NCBI RefSeq assembly: GCF_030317035.1
Contig: NZ_JASZYK010000007.1
Location: 1 to 64,000 of the forward strand
Length of the DNA: 64,000 nucleotides
Source of the DNA: Variovorax sp. J22G73
Lineage (GTDB): Bacteria; Pseudomonadota; Gammaproteobacteria; Burkholderiales; Burkholderiaceae_C
Direction of reading: 5' to 3'
The position numbers and the translations under genes were made by a program. The notes below the pieces were generated by a model that saw only the letters and a program-made list of their open reading frames with translations, made no database searches and was not told where the DNA came from. Below, in pieces: positions 19,256 through 27,640 of this stretch (within the stretch, counting starts at the first letter, position 1; each line of letters opens with the position of its first letter).

Positions 19256-19942
19256 ATGAAAGCGCTTGCGGCGGCCGCACGGCTGCTCGTGCTCGCCGCC
19301 GCGGTCCAGCTGGTGGCCGCCGCCGGCGTGGCGCACGCCGCCAGCTCGGTCACCCTCACCGGCAGCATCGGCAGCCGCGCGATCCTCATCGTGAACGGCA
19401 ACCCGCCCAAGACCGTGGCGGTCGGCGAGAGCTACCAGGGCGTGAAGCTGGTGTCGCTGCAGGCCGAGCAGGCCGTGGTCGAGCTCGAGGGCAAGCGCGT
19501 CAACCTGCGCATGGACACGCCCGTCAGCATCGGTGGCGGGGGTGGGGGTGGAGGGGATGGGGGTTCAGGCGGCGGCAACCGCGTGGTGCTGTCGGCCGAC
19601 AGCCGCGGCCACTTCATGACACAGGGCGCCATCAACGGACGCCCCGTGACCTTCATGCTGGACACCGGCGCCACCACCGTCGCCCTGTCGATGGCCGACG
19701 CCCAGCGCATCGGGCTCGACTACAGCAAGGGCCAGCCCGTGCAGATCAACACCGCCAACGGCGTGGCGCCGGGTTTCAGGCTCCGGCTCAATTCGGTGCG
19801 GGTGGGCGACGTCGAGGTCTACGACATCGACGCCATCGTGTCGCAGCAGGGCATGCCCTTCGTGCTGCTGGGCAACAGCTTCATCAACCGCTTCTCGATG
19901 CGCCGCGACGCGGACCAGATGGTCCTCGAGAAGCGGTTCTAG
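19256..19942 (+). CDS. Retropepsin-like aspartic protease, exported
   Basis: The 228-residue protein has a signal peptide (cleavage near AHA-AS, about residue 27), a small beta-rich N-terminal part, a poly-glycine linker (residues about 97-110), and a C-terminal clan AA aspartic protease domain with the single catalytic motif MLDTGATTVALS and a later FVLLGNSFINRF. This is the TIGR02281 type, thought to act as a dimer in the periplasm. Substrate unknown. It follows yajQ by 10 nt. Confidence 0.88.
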   Translation: MKALAAAARLLVLAAAVQLVAAAGVAHAASSVTLTGSIGSRAILIVNGNPPKTVAVGESYQGVKLVSLQAEQAVVELEGKRVNLRMDTPVSIGGGGGGGGDGGSGGGNRVVLSADSRGHFMTQGAINGRPVTFMLDTGATTVALSMADAQRIGLDYSKGQPVQINTANGVAPGFRLRLNSVRVGDVEVYDIDAIVSQQGMPFVLLGNSFINRFSMRRDADQMVLEKRF

Positions 19943-19964
19943 CGCTTCCGACCCCGTCGAAGCC

Positions 19965-20318
19965 TCAGGCCTGCGCGGCCGTGACGACGATCTCGATCTT
20001 GTAGGCCGCATTGGCCATCTTGGCCTGCACGGTGGCGCGCGGCGGCGTGTTGCCGGCTGGAATCCACGCGTCCCACACCTCGTTCATGGCCGTGATGTCG
20101 CCGATGTCGGCCAGAAAGATCTGCGTCATGAGAATGCGCGACTTGTCGCTGCCCACTTCGCCCAGCAGGCGATCGACCATCGCCAGCACCTGCGCGGTCT
20201 GGCCGCGGATGTCTTGCGCGGTGTCGTCGGGCACCTGGCCGGCGAGGTAGACGGTGCCGTTGTGAACGGCGGTTTCAGAAAGGCGGGGGCCGACGTGGTG
20301 GCGGGTGATGGTGGCCAT
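19965..20318 (-). CDS. RidA family protein
   Basis: Trimeric YjgF/YER057c/UK114 fold of 117 residues; family members hydrolyse reactive enamines and imines. The C-terminal IEIVVTAA and the central MTQIFLADI block match. The conserved Arg of RidA enzymes appears in PPRATVQA. This gene is of the subgroup often found in catabolic contexts; the exact substrate is unclear. It lies 13 nt downstream of plsY on the same strand. Confidence 0.88.
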   Translation of the reverse strand: MATITRHHVGPRLSETAVHNGTVYLAGQVPDDTAQDIRGQTAQVLAMVDRLLGEVGSDKSRILMTQIFLADIGDITAMNEVWDAWIPAGNTPPRATVQAKMANAAYKIEIVVTAAQA

Positions 20319-20331
20319 GGTGTGTGTTCCT

Positions 20332-20979
20332 TCAGTTCGTTTTCTTCTTGGCGCCGAGCTTCGACTCCGTGCCGGCCGCGAGCCGGCGGATGTTTTCGCG
20401 GTGCCGCCAGATCAGCAGCAGGCTCATGATGATGAGCGCAATCAGCACCGTGCGGTCCAGAGGCCATGCGATGTTGCCGCCTATCAGGTAATAGGCCGGC
20501 GCAAAAAAGGCCGCCACCAGCGACGACAGCGACGAGTAGCGGAAGAACACCGCGATGATCAGCCAGGTCGCGCCCGTGGCGAGCCCCAGCCAGGGCGCGA
20601 TGCCCACCAGCACACCGGCGGCCGTGGCCACGCCCTTGCCGCCCTGGAAGCCGAAGAACACCGGGTACAGGTGCCCGAGGAACGCGGCCAGCCCCGCCAG
20701 CGCGGCCACGCCGGCGCCCAGGCCCCACTGCGCGCCGAACTGGTGGATGACGAACACCGGCACCCAGCCCTTGACCGCGTCGAGCAGCAGCGTGGCCAGC
20801 GCCGCGCCCTTGTTGCCCGAGCGCAGCACGTTGGTGGCGCCGGGGTTCTTGCTGCCGTAGCTGCGCGGGTCGGCCATGCCGAGCGCCTTGCTCACGATGA
20901 CCGCGAACGACAGCGAGCCGATCAGGTAGGACGCCACGACGGCCACGATGGCGGCGAGGGAAGGCAAGGTGAAGCTCAA
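20332..20979 (-). CDS. plsY: Glycerol-3-phosphate acyltransferase
   Basis: Integral membrane enzyme that moves the acyl group of acyl phosphate to glycerol-3-phosphate, the first step of phospholipid synthesis. The 215 residues contain the three family motifs: SYGSKNPGATNVLR, FLGHLYPVFFGFQGGKGVAT and the later WRHRENIRRL. There are five to six membrane helices and a basic C-terminus. Function is secure. Confidence 0.96.
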   Translation of the reverse strand: MSFTLPSLAAIVAVVASYLIGSLSFAVIVSKALGMADPRSYGSKNPGATNVLRSGNKGAALATLLLDAVKGWVPVFVIHQFGAQWGLGAGVAALAGLAAFLGHLYPVFFGFQGGKGVATAAGVLVGIAPWLGLATGATWLIIAVFFRYSSLSSLVAAFFAPAYYLIGGNIAWPLDRTVLIALIIMSLLLIWRHRENIRRLAAGTESKLGAKKKTN

Positions 20980-21033
20980 GACGGCACTCCGCGGGAAAGG
21001 TTGTTCTTATTCGGCGACGACCGCCTGGGGCGG

Positions 21034-21525
21034 CTATTCTGCCAGCGCACATTGCACCGGCGTGGCGCCCAGCAGGTCCACGCACACCCGCGGATCGATG
21101 CCGATCAGGTAACCGCGGCGCCCGCCGTTGAGCACGATCCGCGGCAGCGCCAGCACCGTGGCCTCCACGTACACCGGCATCTCGCGCCGCGTGCCGAAGG
21201 GCGAGGTGCCGCCCACCATGTAGCCGCTGTGGCGCTGCGCCACCTCGGGCTTGCACGGTTCGACCGACTTGGCACCGATCTGCCGCGCCAGGTTCTTGGT
21301 CGACACCGTGCGGTTGCCGTGCATCAGCACGATGAGCGGCTTGGCGTCCTGGTCCTGCATGACCAGCGTCTTGATGACCATGAACGGGTCGAGCCCCAGC
21401 ATCTCGGCGCCGCGCTGGGCGCCGCCGTGCTCCATGTACTCGTACGGGTGCTCGGTGAAAGCGACCTTGTGCGCCCGCAACAGCTGGGTTGCGGGCGTTT
21501 CTGACACATGGACCTTCTTGCTCAT
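21034..21525 (-). CDS. ybaK: Cys-tRNA(Pro)/Cys-tRNA(Cys) deacylase (YbaK/EbsC family)
   Basis: Editing enzyme that clears mischarged Cys-tRNA-Pro in trans. The 163 residues match YbaK: TPATQLLRAHKVAFTEHPYEY, VIKTLVMQ with the conserved Lys, and the GYMVGGTSPFGTR loop. Start at MSKKVHVSE is preferred over an ATG 11 codons upstream on the basis of family length. Confidence 0.93.
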   Translation of the reverse strand: MSKKVHVSETPATQLLRAHKVAFTEHPYEYMEHGGAQRGAEMLGLDPFMVIKTLVMQDQDAKPLIVLMHGNRTVSTKNLARQIGAKSVEPCKPEVAQRHSGYMVGGTSPFGTRREMPVYVEATVLALPRIVLNGGRRGYLIGIDPRVCVDLLGATPVQCALAE

Positions 21526-21586
21526 CGAAGTACCTTCGTGCTTTGCACTGCGGCACACGCTTGCCTGGGGCGGCCCGGCGCTGCGC

Positions 21587-22648
21587 TCACGCCGCCGGGT
21601 CGCGGATTTCCAGGCGGATCTTGTCGATTTCCGCCAGCACTTCCGGCGACAGCGTGGTGCCGTACACGTCCAGGTCTTCTTCCAGTTGCGCCACCGAGGT
21701 CACGCCGATGATCGTGCTCGCCACCTGCCACTTGGTGTAGCAGAAGGCCAGCGCCAGCTGCGCGGGCGTCAGGCCGTTGTCACGCGCCAGCTGGTTGTAG
21801 CGGCGGGCGGCGCGCAGCGCGTCGGGCTTGCCCCAGCGCTGCTTGCGCACCGACTCGTAGCTGGAAATGCGCGCGCCCTTCGGTGCGTCGGGGCCGTCGA
21901 TGCCGCTCTGGTCGTACTTGCCGGTGAGCAGGCCGAAGGCCAGCGGCGAATACGCCAGCAGCGACACGTTCAGCCGGTGCATCGTCTCGTCCAGGCCGTT
22001 TTCGTGCGCGCGGCTGATCAGGCTGTACACGTTCTGCACCGTGGCCACGCGCGGCAGGCCGTGCTGCTCGGCCAGGCGCACGAACTCGTGCACGCCGTAC
22101 GGGGTTTCGTTCGACAGGCCGATGGCGCGCACCTTGCCCGCCTTCACCAGCTTGCCCAGCGCGTCGAGCTGGTCGTGGATCGGCGTCTTCGACGTTTCCT
22201 TGGCCGGGTCGTAGTACATGGCGCCGAACACCGGCACGTGGCGCTCGGGCCAGTGGATCTGGTACAGGTCGATGACGTCGGTCTTCAGGCGCTTCAGGCT
22301 GGCGTTGCACGAGGCCTCGATGTCCGCCGCCGTCATGCCGCTGCCTTCGCGCACCCAGGGCATGTTGCGCGAGGGGCCCGCCACCTTGGTGGCCACCACC
22401 AGCTTCTCGCGCGCGCCGGGGTTCTTGCTGAACCAGTTGCCGATGATGGTCTCGGTGATGCTGAAGGTTTCCTTGCGCGTGGGCACCGAGTACATCTCGG
22501 CGGTGTCGATGAAGTCGACGCCGCGCTCCAGCGAGCGGCTCAGGATGGCATGGGAGGTGGGCTCGTCCACCTGTTCGCCGAAGGTCATCGTGCCGAGGCA
22601 GATGGGTGTGACATGCAGGTCGCTTTGACCGAGTTGGATCTTTTTCAT
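21587..22648 (-). CDS. Aldo/keto reductase (Tas-like)
   Basis: NADP(H)-dependent TIM-barrel oxidoreductase of 353 residues. The catalytic tetrad can be placed at Asp48, Tyr53, Lys88 and His132 (GVDFIDTAEMYS, VVATKVAG, LYQIHWPER). The C-terminal cofactor region (IIGVTSVAQLEEDLD) is present. Overall it resembles E. coli Tas. The physiological carbonyl substrate is unknown and the neighbours do not help. Confidence 0.92.
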   Translation of the reverse strand: MKKIQLGQSDLHVTPICLGTMTFGEQVDEPTSHAILSRSLERGVDFIDTAEMYSVPTRKETFSITETIIGNWFSKNPGAREKLVVATKVAGPSRNMPWVREGSGMTAADIEASCNASLKRLKTDVIDLYQIHWPERHVPVFGAMYYDPAKETSKTPIHDQLDALGKLVKAGKVRAIGLSNETPYGVHEFVRLAEQHGLPRVATVQNVYSLISRAHENGLDETMHRLNVSLLAYSPLAFGLLTGKYDQSGIDGPDAPKGARISSYESVRKQRWGKPDALRAARRYNQLARDNGLTPAQLALAFCYTKWQVASTIIGVTSVAQLEEDLDVYGTTLSPEVLAEIDKIRLEIRDPAA

Positions 22649-22812
22649 GCGCGGGATGCTACCGTCCCCGCCCGCACCCTGCTCGCGGCGGGCGCAAAAC
22701 CCGAGCGACCGCGCCTTGCCGCGCCTTCCCTCGCCTCGCTTCGCTTTTTCGCCCTGCCACCTGTCCTGTGGCGGACTGCGCCGTCACGAAGGCCTCCTTA
22801 TCATCGGTCGCC

Positions 22813-23772
22813 ATGTACCAAGCCCTTCGCCCCTCCCGCAGTGAATTCGTGCCCGTGCGCAACCTCAGCTACCACGTGCGCCTCTGGGGCCAGCCCTCAG
22901 ACACGCGCCCTCCCCTGGTGCTGGTGCACGGCTGGATGGACGTGGCGGCCTCCTGGCAGTTCGTGGTCGACGCCATGGCGCAGGACCGCTTCATCATCGC
23001 GCCCGACTGGCGCGGCTTCGGCCTCACCGACGGCGGCGGCGTCGACAACTACTGGCTGGCCGACTACCTGGCCGACCTCGAATGGCTGCTCGACCACTAC
23101 GTGGGCGAGCCCAGCGAAGGCGAAAGCCCCCGGCAGGTCGACCTGGTCGGCCACAGCATGGGCGGCAACGTTGCCATGCACTACGCCGGCGTGCGGCCCG
23201 AGCGCATTCGCCGCCTGGTCAACCTCGAAGGCTTCGGCATGCCCGCGCGCAAGCCCGAGGAAGCGCCCGCGCGCTACGGCCAGTGGATCGACGAGCTCAA
23301 GCGCCTGCACCGCGGCGAGATGGCGCTGGCCGGCTACTCGGCGGTCGAGGGCGTGGCCCGCCGCCTGATGAAGACCAACCCGCGCCTCACGCCCGACAAG
23401 GCCAACTGGCTGGCCAGCCACTGGTCGGTGAACCACGGGCAGCCCGACGGCGCCGAGCGCTGGCAGATCCTGGGCGACGCGGCGCACAAGATCGTCAACG
23501 CCCACATCTTCCGTGTCGACGAAACGCTGGCGCTCTACGCACGCATCACCGCGCCGCTGCTGATGGTCGAGGCCTCCGACGACAGCCTGCACGGCTGGTG
23601 GAAGAACCGCTACACGCTCGAAGAATTCCACGAGCGGTTGAAGTCCGTGCCCGTGGCGCGCATCGAGCGGCTCGACGACGCGGGCCACATGCTGCACCAC
23701 GACCAGCCGCAGCGCGTGGCGCAGATGATCGAAGAATTCATCGGGGAGCCGATCAGGAACACCGCGGGCTGA
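22813..23772 (+). CDS. Alpha/beta hydrolase
   Basis: The 319-residue protein has the oxyanion motif VLVHGWMD (near residue 37), PDWRGFG, the nucleophile elbow GHSMGG with Ser115, and the catalytic His in DAGHMLHHDQP near residue 300. This is a standard esterase/lipase-like hydrolase. The ATG at 22813 was preferred over an upstream ATG at 22768 because the fold begins there. A LysR gene follows 21 nt later on the same strand. Substrate unknown. Confidence 0.9.
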   Translation: MYQALRPSRSEFVPVRNLSYHVRLWGQPSDTRPPLVLVHGWMDVAASWQFVVDAMAQDRFIIAPDWRGFGLTDGGGVDNYWLADYLADLEWLLDHYVGEPSEGESPRQVDLVGHSMGGNVAMHYAGVRPERIRRLVNLEGFGMPARKPEEAPARYGQWIDELKRLHRGEMALAGYSAVEGVARRLMKTNPRLTPDKANWLASHWSVNHGQPDGAERWQILGDAAHKIVNAHIFRVDETLALYARITAPLLMVEASDDSLHGWWKNRYTLEEFHERLKSVPVARIERLDDAGHMLHHDQPQRVAQMIEEFIGEPIRNTAG

Positions 23773-23793
23773 GTCGCATCGGGACATTGCTTC

Positions 23794-24687
23794 ATGGCCG
23801 ACCCCGACCTCTCCGACCTCGGCGCCTTCGTGGCGGTGACACGGGCGCGCGGCTTTCGCGGGGCGGCCGCGCTGCGCGGCGTGTCGCCCTCCTCGCTGAG
23901 CGAGGCCATGCGCCGGCTGGAGGCGCAACTGGGCGTGCGCCTGCTCAACCGCACCACGCGCAGCGTGACGCCCACCGAGGCCGGCCAGCGGCTGCTGGAG
24001 CGCATCGGGCCCGCGCTCGACGACATTGCCGGCGCGCTCGACACCCTCAACAGCTTTCGCGACAGCCCCACCGGCACGCTGCGGCTGAACGTGCCGATCA
24101 TCGTGGCGCAGCGCGTGCTGCCGGCGCTGGCCAGCCGCTTCCTGGCGGCGCATCCGGGCATCACGCTCGAAGTGACGACCAACGACGCCTTCGTCGATGT
24201 GCTCGCCGAAGGCTTCGATGCCGGCGTTCGTTATGACGAGAGCATCGCGCGCGACATGATCGCCGTGCCGCTGGGCCCGCGCACCCAGCGCTTCGTGGCA
24301 GCCGCCGCGCCCTCTTACCTGGCAACGCACGGCACACCGAAACACCCGACCGACCTGCTGCAGCACGCCTGCATCGGCCACCGGTTTTCCAGCGGCGTGC
24401 TCGCGGCCTGGGGCTTCGTGCGCAAGGGCAAGGTCGTGAAGATCACGCCGAGCGGACCGTTGTTCGCCTCCATGCCCGACCTGGAAGTGCACGCCGCCGA
24501 ATCGGGCCTGGGGCTGATCTACACCTTCGACGAATACGTGCGCCCCGGCATCGACCAGGGCAAGCTGGTGCCGGTGCTCGAGGAGTGGTGGCAGAGCTTT
24601 TCGGGCCCGTTCCTGTACTACCCGAGCCGCACGCACATGCCGGCGCCGCTGCGTGCGTTTGTCGATTTCCTGAAGCGCGAGGGTTGA
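23794..24687 (+). CDS. LysR-family transcriptional regulator
   Basis: The 297 residues show a winged helix at the N-terminus (GFRGAAALRGVSPSSLSEAMRRLEAQLGVRLLNRTTRSVTPTEAG, near 18-65) and a periplasmic-binding-like effector domain. It is in the same direction as the downstream binding-protein and monooxygenase genes, 141 nt away, so it may control them; equally, it may control the hydrolase upstream. No operator is proven. Confidence 0.93.
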   Translation: MADPDLSDLGAFVAVTRARGFRGAAALRGVSPSSLSEAMRRLEAQLGVRLLNRTTRSVTPTEAGQRLLERIGPALDDIAGALDTLNSFRDSPTGTLRLNVPIIVAQRVLPALASRFLAAHPGITLEVTTNDAFVDVLAEGFDAGVRYDESIARDMIAVPLGPRTQRFVAAAAPSYLATHGTPKHPTDLLQHACIGHRFSSGVLAAWGFVRKGKVVKITPSGPLFASMPDLEVHAAESGLGLIYTFDEYVRPGIDQGKLVPVLEEWWQSFSGPFLYYPSRTHMPAPLRAFVDFLKREG

Positions 24688-24751
24688 CGCGCTCGGTCTC
24701 TCGCGGCCCCTCCCCGACCTCTCGCGATATTCGCCCAGCGGATAACCAAGC

Positions 24752-24771
24752 GCGCGAATCTTCGTTCGCGC
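24752..24771. promoter_or_regulatory. Inverted repeat upstream of the binding-protein gene
   Basis: GCGCGAA-N6-TTCGCGC is a 7-bp perfect inverted repeat 57 nt before the start of the NlpA-type gene, in the gap after the LysR gene. It could be an operator for the LysR or another regulator. Confidence 0.35.
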
Positions 24772-24828
24772 CGCCGGCACCGCACCCTAGAGTGCGCAGC
24801 TCCCCTTGCCTCCCCGGAGTTGCCCGTC

Positions 24829-25662
24829 ATGCGCTTTTCTTCGCGCGCGCCCTTGCTGGCGCGCTGGTCCGTGCCCTTGCTGGGCGGCCTGGCCCTGAGC
24901 CTGCTTGTTCATGTGTCCGCCCAGGCGGCCGACCTGCGCGTGGGCTTCATGCCCGGCCCGTACCGCGACGCCTTCACCAACGGCATCGAACCGCAGCTGA
25001 AGAAGCTGGGCTACACCGTGAAGTACGTGGAGTTCAGCCAGGGCGTGCAGCCCAACGACGCGGTCGAGCGCGGGCAGATCGACGCCAACATCTTCCAGCA
25101 CACGCTGTACCTCAACGCCACCAACAAGCAGCAGGGCTTCGACCTGGTGCCCATCGTGCACGTGCCGACGCCGCCCATGGGCCTGTACTCGCAGCGCCAC
25201 AAGTCGCTGGACGCGGTGCCCGACGGCGCCACCGTCACCTTGCCGGCCGACCCGGTGAACGCGGCGCGCGCGCTCAACATCCTCGCGGCCGTGGGCTGGG
25301 TCACGCTGAAACAGGGCGTGAGCCCGCTGGCCGTGTCGGAGCGCGACGTGGTCAACAACCCCAAGCGCCTGAAGCTCGTGCCACTGGACGCCGCGCAGGC
25401 CCCGCGCTCGCTGGCCGACAGCGACATCGCCGCCGTGCAGGGCAACTTCGCCGTGGCCTCGGGCCTGAAGCTCACCGAGGCGCTGAAGCTGGAAGACATG
25501 ACGCTGCCCTACGTGAACGTGGTGGCCGTCAAGCGCAGCAACGAGAACGCAAAGTTCGCCAAGGACATCGCCGCGGCCTACCAGTCGCCCGAGTTCCAGC
25601 GCTTCTTCAAGGCCAACCCGACCTGGGCCGGCTACCGCCTGCCCGACTACTTCGCCCAATGA
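24829..25662 (+). CDS. NlpA/MetQ-type ABC transporter substrate-binding protein
   Basis: Periplasmic binding protein of the lipoprotein-9 family, 277 residues, related to MetQ. It has a signal peptide ending near AQA-AD and the family features VKYVEFSQGVQPNDAVERGQIDANIFQHTLYL, LPADPVNAARALNIL and VNNPKRLKLVPLDAAQAPRSL. No lipobox Cys is seen, so it is probably soluble. GGAG precedes the ATG by nine bases. Its stop overlaps the start of the downstream monooxygenase (ATGA), so the two are coupled. The ligand may be an organosulfur compound rather than methionine; this is inference from the partner enzyme. Confidence 0.88.
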   Translation: MRFSSRAPLLARWSVPLLGGLALSLLVHVSAQAADLRVGFMPGPYRDAFTNGIEPQLKKLGYTVKYVEFSQGVQPNDAVERGQIDANIFQHTLYLNATNKQQGFDLVPIVHVPTPPMGLYSQRHKSLDAVPDGATVTLPADPVNAARALNILAAVGWVTLKQGVSPLAVSERDVVNNPKRLKLVPLDAAQAPRSLADSDIAAVQGNFAVASGLKLTEALKLEDMTLPYVNVVAVKRSNENAKFAKDIAAAYQSPEFQRFFKANPTWAGYRLPDYFAQ

Positions 25663-27041
25663 GCGCCTCGAACCACAACCCCCACAGCCCCCACAGCCCA
25701 CGCTCCCCCCGGCCCAGGCAGCTGCACCTCAACGTCAACATCCTGCACTCGGGCTTCGTGCCCTCGGCCTGGCGCCTGCCCGAGGCCGACCCCTGGGCCT
25801 TCGCCGACATCCAGCACTACATCCGCACGGCGCAGATCGCCGAGGCGGGCAAGCTCGATGCGGTGTTCCTGGCGGACAACGCGGCCATCGTCGACCAGAT
25901 CCACTTTCGCCCGATCACCGCGCTGGAGCCGACCATCCTGCTGGCCTGCGTGGCCGCGGCCACGACGCACATCGGGCTGATCGCCACGGCCTCGACCAGC
26001 TACAACGAGCCCTACAACATCGCGCGGCGCTTCGCCACGCTCGACCACGTGAGCAACGGGCGCGCGGGCTGGAACGTGGTGACCACGGCCGACCTGCCCT
26101 CGGCGCGCAACTTCGGCCTGGATGCCACGCCCGACCATGCGAAGCGCTACGCGCGCGCCTCGGAGTTCACCGACATCGTGAAGGCGCTGTGGGACAGCTG
26201 GGAAGACGACGCCTTCGTCGGCGACAAGGCCAGCGGCAGCTTCATCGACGCGACCAAGGTGCACCCGATTGCGCACCGCGGCGAGCACTTCGTGGTGCAG
26301 GGCCCGCTGAACCTGCCGCGTGCGCCGCAGGGCCATCCGGTGCTGGTGCAGGCGGGTGCGTCGGCCGACGGGCGCGAGCTGGCGTCGCGCCATGCGGAGG
26401 CGGTGTTCTCGGCCTCGCAGTCGTTCGACGAATCGCTGGCGTACGCCCGCGCGCTGAAGACCCGCGCGGCCGAACTGGGCCGCGGCCCCGACGCGGTGAA
26501 GGTGCTCGCGGGCCTGACGACCATCGTCGGCAGCACGGAGGCCGAGGCGCGCCGCCGTCGCGACGAGCTGGTCGACCTGATTCCGTGGGACTACAGCCTC
26601 ACGCGCATCGCCGGCACGCTGGGCATCACGCCCGACCGCCTGAAGCTCGACGAGCGCCTGCCCGAAGACCTGCCCCTGCCCGGCAATGGCAACGGCAACC
26701 ACACCTTCTTCAACGCGGTGGTGGCGGCAGGCCGCACCCACGGCTACACGGTGCGCCAGCTGATTCGCGAACTCGCGGGCGGCGGCGGTCACCGCGTGAT
26801 CGTCGGCACGCCCGAGCAGATCGCGGACGACATCGAACACTGGTTCAAGGCGGGTGCGGCCGATGGCTTCAACCTGATGCCCGATGCGCTGCCGCACGGG
26901 CTGCAAGACTTCGTGGACGGCGTGGTGCCGATCCTGCAGAAGCGCGGGATCTTCCGCACGGACTACGAGGGGCGCACCTTGCGCGATCACCTCGGGTTGG
27001 CGCGGCCTGGCGGACGGGTGGCGCAGCGGTTGGCTGCGTAA
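25659..27041 (+). CDS. LLM-class flavin-dependent monooxygenase (NtaA/SnaA/DszA family)
   Basis: FMNH2-dependent oxygenase of 460 residues. The luciferase-like barrel is clear: LDAVFLADN, ALEPTILLACVAAATTHIGLIATAST, YNEPYNIARRFATLDHVSNGRAGWNVVT, and VLVQAGASADGRELA. Relatives desulfurise or oxidise sulfones, sulfonates, nitrilotriacetate and similar compounds. An N-terminal His/Pro/Ser-rich leader (about 18 residues) is unusual. It overlaps the upstream binding-protein gene by 4 nt, suggesting that the imported compound is its substrate. No flavin reductase is adjacent, so reduced flavin must come from elsewhere. Confidence 0.92.
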   Translation: MSASNHNPHSPHSPRSPRPRQLHLNVNILHSGFVPSAWRLPEADPWAFADIQHYIRTAQIAEAGKLDAVFLADNAAIVDQIHFRPITALEPTILLACVAAATTHIGLIATASTSYNEPYNIARRFATLDHVSNGRAGWNVVTTADLPSARNFGLDATPDHAKRYARASEFTDIVKALWDSWEDDAFVGDKASGSFIDATKVHPIAHRGEHFVVQGPLNLPRAPQGHPVLVQAGASADGRELASRHAEAVFSASQSFDESLAYARALKTRAAELGRGPDAVKVLAGLTTIVGSTEAEARRRRDELVDLIPWDYSLTRIAGTLGITPDRLKLDERLPEDLPLPGNGNGNHTFFNAVVAAGRTHGYTVRQLIRELAGGGGHRVIVGTPEQIADDIEHWFKAGAADGFNLMPDALPHGLQDFVDGVVPILQKRGIFRTDYEGRTLRDHLGLARPGGRVAQRLAA

Positions 27042-27225
27042 GTTCGGCTGTTCAGGGCGGTCGTTGATCGGCCGCAAGCCAGCAACGTGCCCAGTTGAAC
27101 AGGGCGTCGGGTGCTTCCCGCAGCGAAACAAAGGAGGAAGCGAAGCCGGGGGACATTCGCGGAGGGAAGTACCCGGCGGCCTGTTCACACGCCCTGAAGA
27201 AGAGCGCGAACAGAGCGAAAAAAGG

Positions 27226-27576
27226 TCACTCGTCTTCGGCGTCGTTCCCGGTCAACGACAGGACTTCTTCGACAAACGCCTCGAACAAAGGCAACGCAGC
27301 AGGCAGGGCCTCGAAAGACTCCGCCTCGCCCGCGTCGAAGAAATGCGGTTTGCCAGCCGGCACCGACACCCATTCGCCGGCCTCGACCAGCAGGCCCAGG
27401 TAGCCGTCGGTCACCGGCAGGTAGAACAGGCCGGCGCTGTCGAGCACCTGCTGCCCCTTCTTCTTGCCTCGCCCCCAGCTCACGCCCTGCCCGGCCAGGT
27501 GTTCGGTGATCCAGCCGTCGCACACGTGGGTGTCGCGCCAGCTTCCTTGGGCATCGAATACGGCCAGAACGGGCAT
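27226..27576 (-). CDS. Cupin-like protein resembling acireductone dioxygenase, metal ligands missing
   Basis: The 116-residue product resembles the central part of acireductone dioxygenase: a hydrophobic strand pair then GEWVSVPAGKPHFFDAGEAESF, which is like the GDLIxVPAGTxHWFD signature. However, the HxH...E metal-binding motif expected earlier is absent and the protein is shorter than the usual ~180 residues. It may be a degenerate or repurposed cupin. It lies downstream of metQ on the same strand, in a sulfur-related region, which fits a link to methionine salvage. Function should not be assumed. Confidence 0.6.
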   Translation of the reverse strand: MPVLAVFDAQGSWRDTHVCDGWITEHLAGQGVSWGRGKKKGQQVLDSAGLFYLPVTDGYLGLLVEAGEWVSVPAGKPHFFDAGEAESFEALPAALPLFEAFVEEVLSLTGNDAEDE

Positions 27577-27592
27577 GAGGGCGTCCTTTGTC

Positions 27593-27623
27593 GGGAAGAA
27601 AAGGGGGAAAGGGGAAAGGGGGG
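27593..27623 (+). other. Candidate G-quadruplex tract
   Basis: Four G runs of 3, 5, 4 and 6 bases are separated by 7, 3 and 3 adenine-rich bases on the plus strand, in the 64-nt gap between metQ and the cupin-like gene. This fits the simple G3+N1-7 rule. Since the genes run on the minus strand, the G-rich strand is the template strand. Confidence 0.55.
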
Positions 27624-27640
27624 CAGCGAGAAAGACTTGC

